Shown in pieces: positions 1 through 10,300 of a DNA stretch of 64,000 nucleotides; within the stretch, counting starts at the first letter, position 1, and each line of letters begins with the position of its first letter. The notes under the pieces are model-generated. The model worked only from the letters and a program-made list of their open reading frames with translations. It was not told the DNA's origin and made no database searches. Source of the DNA: Bacteroidales bacterium (GTDB taxonomy: Bacteria; Bacteroidota; Bacteroidia; Bacteroidales; P3); assembly GCA_017483575.1 (NCBI GenBank), contig JAFUWF010000021.1, forward strand, positions 1 through 64,000. The letters run 5' to 3'. The position numbers and the translations under genes are program-made.

Positions 1-107
1 ATATAGTATACATATACTTCTCATATAGTATTCATATACTGTATATAAATACTATATGAGAAGTATATGTATACTATATTCATACTATATAAGAACAGTC
101 GAATAAG
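1..107. repeat. AT-rich palindromic element, copy A (left end cut by window)
   Basis: Bases 1-32 and 48-79 are perfect inverted repeats around a 15-base loop (33-47). The right side continues into AAGAACAGTCGAATAAG (91-107), a flank shared with the copies near 19.8 kb and 55.6 kb. The left arm may extend beyond base 1. It lies downstream of the hit terminator. The element looks like a dispersed intergenic unit with a strong cruciform; its function is unknown. Confidence 0.85.
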
Positions 108-171
108 ACACCTATTTGGTAGGGGGTGTTCGGAGGCTGGAGAGGGGTACGGAAGGGGGGATGGGGGAAAG

Positions 172-214
172 AAAAAAGCGCACGTTGACGTGCGGATGGT
201 TCGTCAACGTGCGC
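172..214 (-). terminator. Intrinsic terminator of the greA-hit unit
   Basis: A 13-bp perfect stem is formed by 178-190 (GCGCACGTTGACG) and 202-214 with an 11-base loop. Read leftward it is followed by six T (the A-run at 172-177). It lies just after the hit stop codon, so it should end leftward transcription. Confidence 0.9.
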
Positions 215-248
215 GAATAAGGAAAGGGAAAACGGTCCCGGGAGGGTG

Positions 249-638
249 CTACTCGATGGCGGCGGCGATGCGTGCTGCCAGGGAGGAGAGTTCGTCGGGG
301 GTCATTTCGACATGGTGGCCGAAGTTGAGGTCGCCGGGTTTGTTGAGGGGCAAGAGGTGGATGTGCACATGGGGGACATCGATGCCTACCACGGCCTCAC
401 CGATTTTGATGCAGGGGCAGACTTTCTTCAGGCCCTTGGCCACACGACGGGCAAAGAGGTGCAGCTCGGTGAAGAGGTCCTCGTCGAGGTCGAAGATGTA
501 GTCGACCTCCTTCTTGGGGATGCAGAGAACGTGTCCGGGGACGACAGGGTTGATGTCGAGGAAAGCGAAGCAATGTTCGGTCTCGGCCACTTTATAGCAG
601 GGAATTTCGCCTGCCACGATTTTGCTGAATATGGTCAT
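249..638 (-). CDS. HIT family nucleotide-binding protein
   Basis: This 129-residue protein is a full-length histidine-triad protein. The triad HVHIHLL lies at residues 90-96, and the N-terminal part (FSKIVAGEIP, then FLDINPVVPGHVLCIPK) matches the HINT branch. Family members hydrolyse nucleoside phosphoramidates or adenylates in the cytoplasm using the central histidine; the substrate here is not known. The gene starts 13 bases after greA, so the two are probably co-transcribed and end at the strong hairpin at 172-214. The start is the ATG giving MTIFSKI, the usual HIT N-terminus. Confidence 0.93.
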   Translation of the reverse strand: MTIFSKIVAGEIPCYKVAETEHCFAFLDINPVVPGHVLCIPKKEVDYIFDLDEDLFTELHLFARRVAKGLKKVCPCIKIGEAVVGIDVPHVHIHLLPLNKPGDLNFGHHVEMTPDELSSLAARIAAAIE

Positions 639-651
639 AGCAACGGGGGTG

Positions 652-1125
652 TTAGCGTTCTATCTTGATGAGTTCGAAGTTCATCTTGCCAGCCGGGACG
701 TTGACCTCGACGATGTCGCCCACCTTATGGCCCAGGAAGGCGGAGGCAAAAGGCGAGGTGATGCTGATCTTGCCCTGTTTGAGGTTGGCTTCGCTTTCGG
801 GGACGATGGTGTAGGTCTGTTTGAGGTTGTTCTTGGTGTTGCGGATGGTGATGATGGAGAGGAGGAGCACCTTGGAGGTGTCGATCTTGCTCTCGTCGAG
901 GAGACGGGCGTTGGCCACGAGTTCCTGGAGCTTGGAGATACGGGCTTCGAGGTGGCCCTGGGCCTCCTTGGCGGCGTCGTACTCGGCGTTCTCGGAGAGG
1001 TCGCCTTTGTCGCGTGCTTCGGCGATGGCCGCCGACGCTGCGGGGCGTTCCACGGCGATGAGGTGGTGGAGTTCGTCCTTGAGCTTCTGCAGGCCTTTTT
1101 CACTGTAATATTTGATTTCTGCCAT
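652..1125 (-). CDS. greA: Transcription elongation factor GreA
   Basis: This is a 157-residue GreA/GreB protein of normal length. The N-terminal half is the coiled coil that enters the RNA polymerase secondary channel; its tip carries the acidic stretch ARDKGDLSENAEYDAAKEAQ typical of GreA. The C-terminal half is the FKBP-like domain (ITSPFASAFLGHKVGDIVEV). The protein stimulates cleavage of backtracked RNA so that stalled polymerase can restart. It is first in a two-gene unit with hit and is separated from the gene upstream by a terminator at 1152-1185. Confidence 0.95.
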   Translation of the reverse strand: MAEIKYYSEKGLQKLKDELHHLIAVERPAASAAIAEARDKGDLSENAEYDAAKEAQGHLEARISKLQELVANARLLDESKIDTSKVLLLSIITIRNTKNNLKQTYTIVPESEANLKQGKISITSPFASAFLGHKVGDIVEVNVPAGKMNFELIKIER

Positions 1126-1151
1126 TTTTTCGTTGTTTTTTTATGGGTTTT

Positions 1152-1185
1152 AAAAAGTGGGAAAGGCTTGAGCGAAGCCTTTCCC
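1152..1185 (-). terminator. Intrinsic terminator after the PorV/PorQ gene
   Basis: An 11-bp stem, GGGAAAGGCTT (1159-1169) with AAGCCTTTCCC (1175-1185), has a five-base loop. In the leftward direction it is followed by a T-rich run (A-run at 1152-1156 on the + strand). It closes the long leftward cluster that begins with secDF and separates it from greA. Confidence 0.85.
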
Positions 1186-1214
1186 AACAAGGTTAATGTG
1201 TCGTTGTTCAGCCT

Positions 1215-2291
1215 TTAGAACCGGAAACTGGCTCCGATCGAGTGGGTGCCCTTGAGGGGGTCTGCCGAACGATAGGAGTAGTCGATAGTGAGACCGGTTT
1301 TGCTGTCGGAATCTTTCTTGTGGAGAGGGACGTCGACCGAGGCACCAGCGCAGATACCGTTGTTGGCGGTGGCAGCGTCGTTGGACCACAGACCAGGCTG
1401 GATGATATAGCCGGCACGGAGCTGAACCATGTTGAGGAGGCTATACTCGAGACCGATGGTGTAGTTGTCGCGCAGGAAGGCGTTGGAGGTGAAGGAGGCT
1501 GCGAGGGTGAGGCGCTGGTCCCACTTGTCGAACAGGAAGTCGTAGGAGAGACCGATGTTGAGGCAGGTGGGGAGCTCCATCTCGGCGGCACGGGTCTGTA
1601 CGGTGAAGTTGTTGCCGGCATTGTTGACCATCTGCAGGGAGAGGCCGGTGCCGTCGTACTTCATCGAGGGGCCCCAGTTCTTGAGGGAGATACCGAACTT
1701 GAGCTGGTCGAACTCGCCAGTAACATACTGGATACCGGCATCGATGCCGAAACCGGAGGCGGAGACGTTGTCGGTGCTCTCGGTGATGAGTTTGACAACA
1801 GCACCGCCATGGATGCTACGGGTGAAGCTATGGGCATAACCGACGTTGATGTTCATGTAGCTGGGCGAGAAGGTACCGTTGAGACCAGCCTCGGGGCTGG
1901 AATAGGTGGTGACATCGATATCGCCGAAGCCCATGGACATGACGTAGACACCGAGGACACCAGCCTCGAAGACACGGATGCCAAGACCGAAGGTGTTGAT
2001 GCTGGCGCCGCTGGAGAGGCCGCTGCGGCCACCATAGAGCATGGTGTTGGAGTAAGCCACTTCGACACCGTCGACGAAAGCGAGACCGGCGACGTTGTTG
2101 AACATGGCGTCGAGGCCACGCACGTTGGCGATGTTGACTCCACCCCAACCGCTACTACGGGTCCAGGGATTGATAAGCAGTTCAGAGGCGCCGGCGGTAC
2201 CACGACGTTCATCGTTGCCAGCCTGGGCTGACGGAGCAGAAAGCGCCGTGAGAATCACAACTACAGCAAATATTCTTAATATTCTTTTCAT
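1215..2291 (-). CDS. PorV/PorQ family outer-membrane beta-barrel protein
   Basis: This 358-residue protein has a signal peptide (about 1-24, ending SAQA) and then the PorV/PorQ (UPF0164-like) pattern: a GASELLINPWTRSSGWGGVN segment, an FNNVAGLAF motif and alternating beta-strands to a final FRF. PorV and PorQ are barrels that shuttle or modify type IX secretion substrates. It is the last gene of a set with a TonB-dependent receptor and a very large exported protein, 32 bases downstream of the latter, which suggests it helps export or anchor that protein. Family assignment is good; the partnership is inferred from position. Confidence 0.82.
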   Translation of the reverse strand: MKRILRIFAVVVILTALSAPSAQAGNDERRGTAGASELLINPWTRSSGWGGVNIANVRGLDAMFNNVAGLAFVDGVEVAYSNTMLYGGRSGLSSGASINTFGLGIRVFEAGVLGVYVMSMGFGDIDVTTYSSPEAGLNGTFSPSYMNINVGYAHSFTRSIHGGAVVKLITESTDNVSASGFGIDAGIQYVTGEFDQLKFGISLKNWGPSMKYDGTGLSLQMVNNAGNNFTVQTRAAEMELPTCLNIGLSYDFLFDKWDQRLTLAASFTSNAFLRDNYTIGLEYSLLNMVQLRAGYIIQPGLWSNDAATANNGICAGASVDVPLHKKDSDSKTGLTIDYSYRSADPLKGTHSIGASFRF

Positions 2292-2323
2292 CTCTGTATT
2301 TATTTAGTTGTTTTCATACTGTG

Positions 2324-5300
2324 TTAGAAACCGAAAGAGTTGAGGTCGACGGGACGCATGGTTCCGAACCACTTGATGACTCGTTCGCCAATACCGGGGA
2401 CGGAGACATGGATGAGGTACATACCACCTGCGATGGGGATACCGGACTGGTTGTGGAGGTCCCAATCGACGGTGGTGTTCTCGGCACCGATGCTGGCGTC
2501 GCGGGTAACGGCCGTAGGACCGAGTGTACGCACGAGGGTGCCGTCGACGGTGTAGATGCGGATGGTACAGCCTTGGGGCTGGCCTTTCTCAACACCGGTG
2601 GGCAGGTTGACGATGCGGACCTTGGTTTCGAGCTGGCTCGCGGTCTCGTAATTGGAATAGCTGTAGTAGGGGTTCGGGACGACATTGATACGTCCGAGGA
2701 GGGAATCGATATAATCCTGACGAGCATTGCTACGAGTGGCGAGGTTCTCGAGGACGGCATCCTCGGGGCCGATCACGAACTGGTAGGCAGGCATCTCATG
2801 GTTCTTCAGGACAGCACCGGCGTTGGGAGAGGTGGTCTTGTTGGCAGACATGTAGGTGCCATAGGGGGCGCGGACGTCGATGTTGATGGTGACGTCGCAG
2901 GGGATGTCCATAGGATTGGTGAACTGGTAGCGGCTGTTGACGAGAGGCATGTTGACCCAAGCCACAGAAGCATAGAGCAGCGAGAGGGAGTCGCGCACGG
3001 GAATCAGGCTGACATCGGCAGAGGCAGTGATACCGTTCTTGAGGGTGTAGACACCACTGTTGGAGAAGGTGGATTCCATCATACGGTCGACGGAGGAGAG
3101 CATCTGCATGCACCAGCGGCCGGCGTCGTAGGAAGGAGTGTAGTAGTAGGTGCTGACGGGGTTGTAGTTGGCATCGACCTCGTTGACACGGCGCTGCAGG
3201 TTGTAGAAGGGCTGGCGGGTGGCATTCATCACATAGATGTAGTGGCGACCGCCAATCACATAGTTCTGCGTGCCCTCGCTGGTGGAAGCATCGGGGTTCC
3301 ACATCATGTCGGCACCGTTGTGCTGGATGTAGCGCGAGTCCTCACCGAACATGATATTCAGACGCTCGCCGCTGACAGTGTTGATGGCATAGCCGGGGAA
3401 CCAACCCATACCATCGGCGCTGATGTAAGCGGGGTTGGAAGGATCGTCGACATCAGGAGCGATACCAAGGTCGGCGCAGGTCTTGCCCTCCTTGTTGACA
3501 GAGGCGTGGCGACGGGCGCTGAAGCGGCGTGCTTTGCCCTCGGCCTGAGTGTAGTCGTCGCACTCTTCGATGACCGGGCAACGAGTCCACTTGGAGGTGT
3601 CGGCAGTGAGGACAATACGTACGCTGGGCAGGTTGGCAAGAGCGCTGAAATGGAGCGAACGGTTGGTGGAGTTGACCAAAAGCTGGCGCTCGAGACGGTT
3701 CTTGTTGATGCCGAGGGCGGCAAGAGTGTCGTCCGGAGCCATGTAGTAGGAGTAGTTGAAGCCAGGGTGGAAGGGCTGAGTGGAGGACAAGCCATAGGGA
3801 CCCCACATGCCATAGACAATGCCTTCAAATTCTTGCTCTTTGTCCAAAGCCTCGGTATTGACGGCGGCCGAGGGAGACTCGCTGGCGCTGTAGGCGTGGA
3901 AGTAGTCTTCATCCAGATAGGCCTCAGTAATGCTGTACTTGTCGTTGCTGTTGCTGAAGGTTCTATAGGTACCTGCGGCGAACTGAGAACCGGAGCGGAT
4001 CCAGTTGTAGAGGAAGTAGGAGTCGTTGTCGGGCAGACCGGACAGCCACTGCTGGTTTTCGTCGGCAAAGACCATTTCGGAACCCAGGACAGAGCCTTTG
4101 GTGGCAGCGCCCTGCCAGAATTTGCCCTGCTTGTTGTTCTGGTCATAATAGACATCGGTGGCAATACTCTTGGGGTTGACCAGGGTGATAGCAATACCAA
4201 GGTCGAGGAAGAGCTGCTCGTTGTAGCGGGCGATGGAGAAGTCGGACCAGATGGTGTCGCGATAGGTCCAATGGCCGTCGACGTTGGTGGAGTCGAGGTG
4301 ACCGCCACCGTCGCGAACGATGCACCAACGGGTGGCAGACTCGATGGTGGTAGTGTCATTGTCGGCATTGTTGAAGAGAACATTGAAGCGGCCTTCATGG
4401 AGACGGAGCGGGTCGATGACGCGGACGTTGATGGGGCCATAGTTCTCCTCGTAGACAGGATTGGCAATGATACAGGGGTTGTTCATGGTGCTGTAGTCGA
4501 CGCCCGTGGTGAGCACGCGGGAGTTGAAGACACCAGGAGCCTTGGGGAGCAGTCCCTGGGCGGGATCGCCCATGAGGGAGTCGATGGAGGACTGGCTGAG
4601 GCGGAGGATGGAGCCGCCGTTACCATAGCCACCGAGACGGATGATGCGGGGGTTCATGCCGAACTCGGACTGAGCCAAACGTCCACCGGCCTCGGCAGAG
4701 GGGCTGTGGGGGATAACGGTGATGGGGGTGATGCTACCGCCACGCTCGTTCTTACGACCAGCCAGATAGGGTTCCTTCTGACCATCGAGGTAGGCACCTT
4801 CGGTCTGGGAATACTCCTTGTAACGGTTGTGGGCGTAGGCAATGGCGACGTAGTAGTACTCGCGGTTGTTGACGAGACGGGTGTTGTTGCCGGTGGCAAA
4901 AGCATCGTAGGTGAGACGGAACACATGCTGGATACCGGCATTGGCGCCCTGCACCTTGACCGTACCGGACAGGATACCCGTACGGGTGTCGGTGGTGTAG
5001 TTGACGAGGGTTCCGATGGGCAGGTTGGGGTTGTCGACAGGAACAGCCACCTCAATGGTGTCATTGTTCGCATCGAGTCTCAGCTCATAGGTGACGGAAT
5101 CGTAGTAGTTCTCAACGTCGCACTGGGCAACAAGAGCAGCCTTGGTGGGATCCTCGATATCAGCAACGGAGCAGTTGGCATCCTTCAGCTGATAGATCTG
5201 ATAGCCCTCGAAACGATAGTAAACATCGTAGGCGTGGAACTTGTTGTTGTCGTCGGTGTAGCCATTGGGGATGGAGGGGGAAGCCTCGATGTAGGACTCG

Positions 5301-7318
5301 CCGTAGTTGTTGGAGCCGGGGTTGTCATAGGTAAGATAGAGAACAACCTCGTTCTCGAGTTCCTGAGCGGTGAGGGTAGGAGCATCGGGGCCGTCGAGGA
5401 CCTTGAAGCAGTTCTCGAAGAGTCGCTGGCAGATATCATCGACCTGACGGAGCAGCTCGACAGAGGACCAAGCGTTGCCGGAGGTGGCCTGAGCAAAAGG
5501 AATACCGACGGTGATGTAGTTAAGGGCACCGGGTTTCAGGGTGAAAGGACCGGCAGACTGCATGAAACGACGGTCGGCAGGAGTGTTGCCAGCGGAGACC
5601 TCGTTCCAGTCATTGGGATTGATGGAAGGCTCGACGCCATCCGTGCCCCAATGCCAAGGATCGCTGTCGTAGGGGAACATGAAGTCGCAATCGAGTTCGG
5701 TGGTACCGGTGTTATAACCATCGCCACCGAATTTCATACGCTGTTTGTTCTTCCAATGACCAGTCAGGTAGTTGTAGTAGTCGCTGGCCTTGGCAGGCTC
5801 ACCGTTGTTACCGGTGGAGTTGTTGTAGTACACGAAACGGCGCATACCGAAACGCTCATCGTCGACAATGTTGTTGCCGAAGTTGACACCGTTGATGGCG
5901 CAGTTGCCAATGGCATCGCCAGGTACAAAATACCAGCTCTTGTAATCCTGAGCGAAGAAGTCGTCGGCATGGTAGGAAATGTCGATGGTGTCATAGACCT
6001 GGCGGCCGGCAGCGTCGAGCGAGTCGATGTTGGTGCCTTTCTTCTTCATCTTGTACTGATCAAGGAGCTTACGGATAGGCTCGGTAGAAGGACGGGAAAG
6101 GATATAGGAGATGTCAATCTTAGGATTGTCTTTTCCATCGGGATCCATGTAGGGACCCTGGAAGAAGTCGATACCGACAGCGGGAGGAATGCCGGAATAG
6201 CTACCGGATCCGGGACCGTCGCTTTCGTCACCGTTGTAGCAGTAGCCGAGACCACGACGGACATCGCAACCGACAAAGTCGTCATGGGCATAACCCAGGT
6301 CCGGATCGACCCACTGGCTGAAGTAAGTCTGCTGCAACTCGTAGGAAGAACGGTTGATGATTTCGTAAGAATAGAAGGTCATGTCGTTGATACGGTCGTT
6401 GGTGGCAAAGGCGAAAGCCTGGGCACGGATTTCAAGACCGATGGACTGGCCGTTGGTTTCGGTATGGACGTTACCCATATCGTTGAAGACCCACCAGATG
6501 GTCTGGTCGCCCTTCAGGACCTGGTCGGAAAGAATACCGCCGGTGACGATTTTCTTCTCAGTCTCCATTGTAGGGATAGAGACATTGGCGCGTTCGGGGA
6601 AACGCTGCTTGATGGTGCGGGGGCAGAGGTCGTTGTTGAAATCGTAGTAGGGATAGTCACCGTTGTGGGGGTTGTACACACCATCATCGTCGGCATCATA
6701 GAAGGGAGCGAGATAACTGGTAAGGTCGTCGCCACCATCGCCCTTGGCGGGCCAGTTGAGGATAACCTCGGTGAGGTCCTCACCGGGATCGCTCTTCATG
6801 GTAACAGTGTGGTGACCGTTCTCATCGACCGAATACTCGAAGTGGTCCATAAAGGCCAGAACCTCGGCCTTGGTGATGATGTAGTGCTTGTCGTAGTAGT
6901 TACAAACGGGCAGGTCGATGGAGGCCGTACCGTTGATTTTCAGGGGACCGGGCCAGTAGTCGTCACCTTCTGAACCGAAACGGAGAGCAGCGATACGCAG
7001 CTGGCTGTTGACGTCGTTGCCACCGATCCAAAGGGCGGCGCAGAACATGGGACTGGTGTTGCTGTTCTTGGGCAGATGGTACTGGGCCTGGCTGCCATCA
7101 TACCACATATTGCCGTAGCCATTGATAAGGGCACGGACATTGTTGATATTCAACTCAGCGGTGCTCTGAGCACGCTTACATGCGGCGGCCTTGGTCTGAA
7201 CAGCAGCACTTCTCGCGTTGGTTTTCTTGCACTCGATGCACTCGCGGGCGGAGACCGACGGCGCGAAGCTGACGAGTAGCAAAGAGACCAATACTAATTT
7301 GCTATATATACTTTTCAT
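2324..7318 (-). CDS. Very large exported protein with FlgD/T9SS-like C-terminal domain
   Basis: This 1664-residue protein has a signal peptide (about 1-24) and a short cysteine pair (RECIECKK) just after it. The body is beta-rich, with many Tyr, Asn and Asp, and has no catalytic motif I recognise. The last 120 or so residues start with VVPNPYYSYSNYE and contain an Ig-like fold of the FlgD/type IX sorting kind (IRIYTVDGTLVRTLG, then IAGGMYLIHVSVPGIGERVI), ending in an unusual RPVDLNSFGF tail. It sits between a TonB-dependent receptor (26 bases upstream) and a PorV/PorQ barrel (32 bases downstream). A surface-exposed T9SS substrate or scaffold is likely; its function is unknown. Confidence 0.78.
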   Translation of the reverse strand: MKSIYSKLVLVSLLLVSFAPSVSARECIECKKTNARSAAVQTKAAACKRAQSTAELNINNVRALINGYGNMWYDGSQAQYHLPKNSNTSPMFCAALWIGGNDVNSQLRIAALRFGSEGDDYWPGPLKINGTASIDLPVCNYYDKHYIITKAEVLAFMDHFEYSVDENGHHTVTMKSDPGEDLTEVILNWPAKGDGGDDLTSYLAPFYDADDDGVYNPHNGDYPYYDFNNDLCPRTIKQRFPERANVSIPTMETEKKIVTGGILSDQVLKGDQTIWWVFNDMGNVHTETNGQSIGLEIRAQAFAFATNDRINDMTFYSYEIINRSSYELQQTYFSQWVDPDLGYAHDDFVGCDVRRGLGYCYNGDESDGPGSGSYSGIPPAVGIDFFQGPYMDPDGKDNPKIDISYILSRPSTEPIRKLLDQYKMKKKGTNIDSLDAAGRQVYDTIDISYHADDFFAQDYKSWYFVPGDAIGNCAINGVNFGNNIVDDERFGMRRFVYYNNSTGNNGEPAKASDYYNYLTGHWKNKQRMKFGGDGYNTGTTELDCDFMFPYDSDPWHWGTDGVEPSINPNDWNEVSAGNTPADRRFMQSAGPFTLKPGALNYITVGIPFAQATSGNAWSSVELLRQVDDICQRLFENCFKVLDGPDAPTLTAQELENEVVLYLTYDNPGSNNYGESYIEASPSIPNGYTDDNNKFHAYDVYYRFEGYQIYQLKDANCSVADIEDPTKAALVAQCDVENYYDSVTYELRLDANNDTIEVAVPVDNPNLPIGTLVNYTTDTRTGILSGTVKVQGANAGIQHVFRLTYDAFATGNNTRLVNNREYYYVAIAYAHNRYKEYSQTEGAYLDGQKEPYLAGRKNERGGSITPITVIPHSPSAEAGGRLAQSEFGMNPRIIRLGGYGNGGSILRLSQSSIDSLMGDPAQGLLPKAPGVFNSRVLTTGVDYSTMNNPCIIANPVYEENYGPINVRVIDPLRLHEGRFNVLFNNADNDTTTIESATRWCIVRDGGGHLDSTNVDGHWTYRDTIWSDFSIARYNEQLFLDLGIAITLVNPKSIATDVYYDQNNKQGKFWQGAATKGSVLGSEMVFADENQQWLSGLPDNDSYFLYNWIRSGSQFAAGTYRTFSNSNDKYSITEAYLDEDYFHAYSASESPSAAVNTEALDKEQEFEGIVYGMWGPYGLSSTQPFHPGFNYSYYMAPDDTLAALGINKNRLERQLLVNSTNRSLHFSALANLPSVRIVLTADTSKWTRCPVIEECDDYTQAEGKARRFSARRHASVNKEGKTCADLGIAPDVDDPSNPAYISADGMGWFPGYAINTVSGERLNIMFGEDSRYIQHNGADMMWNPDASTSEGTQNYVIGGRHYIYVMNATRQPFYNLQRRVNEVDANYNPVSTYYYTPSYDAGRWCMQMLSSVDRMMESTFSNSGVYTLKNGITASADVSLIPVRDSLSLLYASVAWVNMPLVNSRYQFTNPMDIPCDVTINIDVRAPYGTYMSANKTTSPNAGAVLKNHEMPAYQFVIGPEDAVLENLATRSNARQDYIDSLLGRINVVPNPYYSYSNYETASQLETKVRIVNLPTGVEKGQPQGCTIRIYTVDGTLVRTLGPTAVTRDASIGAENTTVDWDLHNQSGIPIAGGMYLIHVSVPGIGERVIKWFGTMRPVDLNSFGF

Positions 7319-7344
7319 CTTTATAATATTTTATCACGTTAGGA

Positions 7345-10300
7345 TTAGAAGTTATACGATACAGATACGCGAATGGTACGGGGACTGGAGTAGTTCCAAG
7401 TGGAGTTGCGGTGGGTGATGGCATAGATATCACGATAAGCCAGCGGGTCGAGGTAGGCATTGATGGTCTGCTGCATCTCGGGGTCGGTCAGGAAACCATT
7501 GTCCTCGGGGTTGCCGGTGACATTGAAGACATCAAGCACGTTGCGGATATCGAAGAGGTTGTTGACAGTGATATCAGCCTTGATGAAGGTGGTACGCTTA
7601 CCGACCTGGATGGGCCACATCTTGTCAACAACAATGTTGAAATAGAAGCCCCAAGGCAGACGGGCACCGTTGTAACCACCAACGATGGTGTACTGCGAGT
7701 TGGAGAAGGCCTTGGTGTAAGGACGGCCGGACTGAGCGACAGCCATGAAGTTGATACCGAAATTCTCGAGGAGCTTGATATCTTTCTTACGTTTCTCACC
7801 AGTTTCCTTGTCGGTAACGACGCGGGTGATGACAGGACCATTGTACTGGGCACCCATGCCATAGCGGAAGTCGACATTGGCTTTGAACTCGTGGCGACGG
7901 TCGTCAGCGATAGGATTGAGCATCTTAAGGGTGGTGTAACCTTCCTTGATGAGCTCAGTCATGGTGCCGCTGGAAAGACCGGTACCTTCAGCATACTGGA
8001 GGGTGTAGTTGGCATTGATACGGATGTTCTTGGTCTGACGGAGGTCATAGGCCAGGGTGACACCCTTGATGGTACGGAAGTCCTTGTTGTCGTAGCTGTA
8101 GTAGTTGGGGTTGGGGTCGGCACCGGCATATTGGACAAGCTGGATCAGGTCGCGGGTCTCTTTGTAGTAGGCCGAGGCGCTGATGGCAGAGTTGTCGTTG
8201 AGAGCTTGCTGGAAGCCGAGCTCATAGTTGGTGATGCGTTCAGGTTTCAGATTGGGGTTGTTGGTAGAAGTAATCTGGGACATGAAGAGGTAGTCAACAT
8301 AGTTGGCGGCCCAACCAGCGGAAGGACGGCGGGCGATAATGTCGTAACTGGCTTTGAACTGCGACTTCTCACCGATGGGGAAGGAGAAGGCGATACGGGG
8401 CATGGCCACAATCTGGGGAGTGTAGCGCTCGAAGGCCTCGGTACCTACAATACGGTTGTTGATGGCGGAAAGACCGCGCTCGGTATAATAAGGAGTGGGT
8501 TTACCGGAGTTACCATTGATGGCGGAGGTGTTGATCTGCTCGACACCGTCAGCATTGTACCACTTGCCTTCCTGGTCGCGGTAACCCTTGATGACGGGCT
8601 TGCTGGCACCCTCGGCATCGGAGACCTGGTCCACATAGGGCACCCAGTCCTCGCCGGCATTGTTCAGGTACTGTCCGCCACCGCCGATAAGGCTGGGGTT
8701 GGCACGGAGGTCGGCGACAGTGTAGGACTCATAGAGCAGATAGGGATCCTTCAGCACGTACTGGTTACCGTTGAAGTAGTCGACACGGACACCGACGTTG
8801 AAGATAAGATCCTGGAAGTAGAACTTATCCTGGATGTAGCCCGCGGCATAGATGGGAGAGAAGGCAGGGAGATAACGATACTTGCCATCGGAAGGATTGA
8901 AGAAATCCTCGAGGCTCCAGTTAGAACCGCTGTACTTCTCGCCAGTGTGGTCGTAGCCAAGGTAAGAGACATAGGCGTTACCGCTATTGAAAAGCTCATC
9001 GGAGGAGAACATGCCCAAACCGCCAGCTTTGGCAAAGTCGTCGGGCATGTAACGGTCGATATCGATCCAGGTGTATTCATCGATGGGGCTACCGTTGGTC
9101 TGGGTGAAGCCATTACTGATAAGGTAATTACGGAAAGCCTCGTCGAAGTGCGTCTGCTGATCGGCATCGAGCAGGCGATTGTAACGCACATAGAGCTGCG
9201 AACCGCGGGTCTCATAGATAGGATTGTCGAGGTCGAGCTGCTGAATGTGGCTGTTGGCATTGTTGCGCATGAGTGTCCAGAGGCCATAGGCATTCACAGC
9301 GAAGGAGGAGTTCCACATCTGGTCGTACTGGAAACCAATCTCGATTTCGTGACCAAAGACATCGGCCGAAGCCTTGGCGGAAACATAGAGGTAGTCGTCC
9401 TGGCTGAGAGAGAAGGAACCCGACTGGACACCGACATTGTTGAGGCGGCCATAAATATTATTGGGGGAATCGCCATTGTAGAGGCCCTTGAACATACGGA
9501 TGTAGTCCATAGCGAAGAGGTTGGGACGGATATCCTCAAACTCGGGGCTGTTGAAGAGCTGCTCATTGTAGTTGGCAAGGATAGGGTTGTAAATACCACT
9601 ACCCGACACATAGGTCACATTGTCGCGCCAAGCATTCTGGACCTTAGCCCAACGCTGGGTGCCATAATAGTCGACGAGGCGGTCCTCCCAGCTGGGGGTC
9701 TGCTCGGTGACGAACTTACCAATGTAACCATATTTGAAGATGTCGTCAATCGAGGAGCCAAAGCTCTCGTTGTAGGACTTGGAGGTGGCGCGGTTCACCA
9801 TGGCGGTGATGTTGTACATCACGTTCTTGATGGGTCTGGAAGCCTGAGCTTCTTCTTCGTTGGTCACCTGGGCATCCTTGAAACGCTGGGTAAAGTCGAC
9901 AGTGAGAACCATGTTCTTGGACTCGCCGACACCGTTACCCACGAGAGGCATGGTCAGAGGGGAGATTCCGCCTCCGGGGGAGTGGGAAGCACTGAACTCA
10001 CCGGTCACGATGAGGCTCGTATACTCCGAGAAACGGAAATCGAGAGCACCTTCGAGAGCGATGCTGTAGGCCTGCAGGTCAGGAACACGGCTGGAGGAGG
10101 TGAAATCGTCGGAGGTGAGACGGGTGATGCTATGGAATGAGTTGCGACGGAGGATACTCTCAGCGGTATAGTTGATACCACCGGTCAGAGGATCGTAGCT
10201 CAGAGGGTTCTGCTCGATATATCTGACGATATCATCCTTGACAATCTGGAACTCATAGCCGCTGGCACGGTAGTAAGGCCAGTTGCGATAGGAGCCCTGA

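Noticed and set aside
1..110. Short coding frames in the AT-rich palindromes (also near 19.74 and 55.69 kb)
   Set aside because: They start inside the repeat arms and encode the same Tyr/Ile-rich nonsense; they follow from the repeat, not from a gene.
2321..6973. Open frame of 1550 codons on the + strand
   Set aside because: It is antisense to the 1664-residue exported protein. Its product is Val/Gly/Asp-rich and featureless, as expected from reverse reading of GC-rich codons, whereas the - strand has a signal peptide, start and sorting domain.
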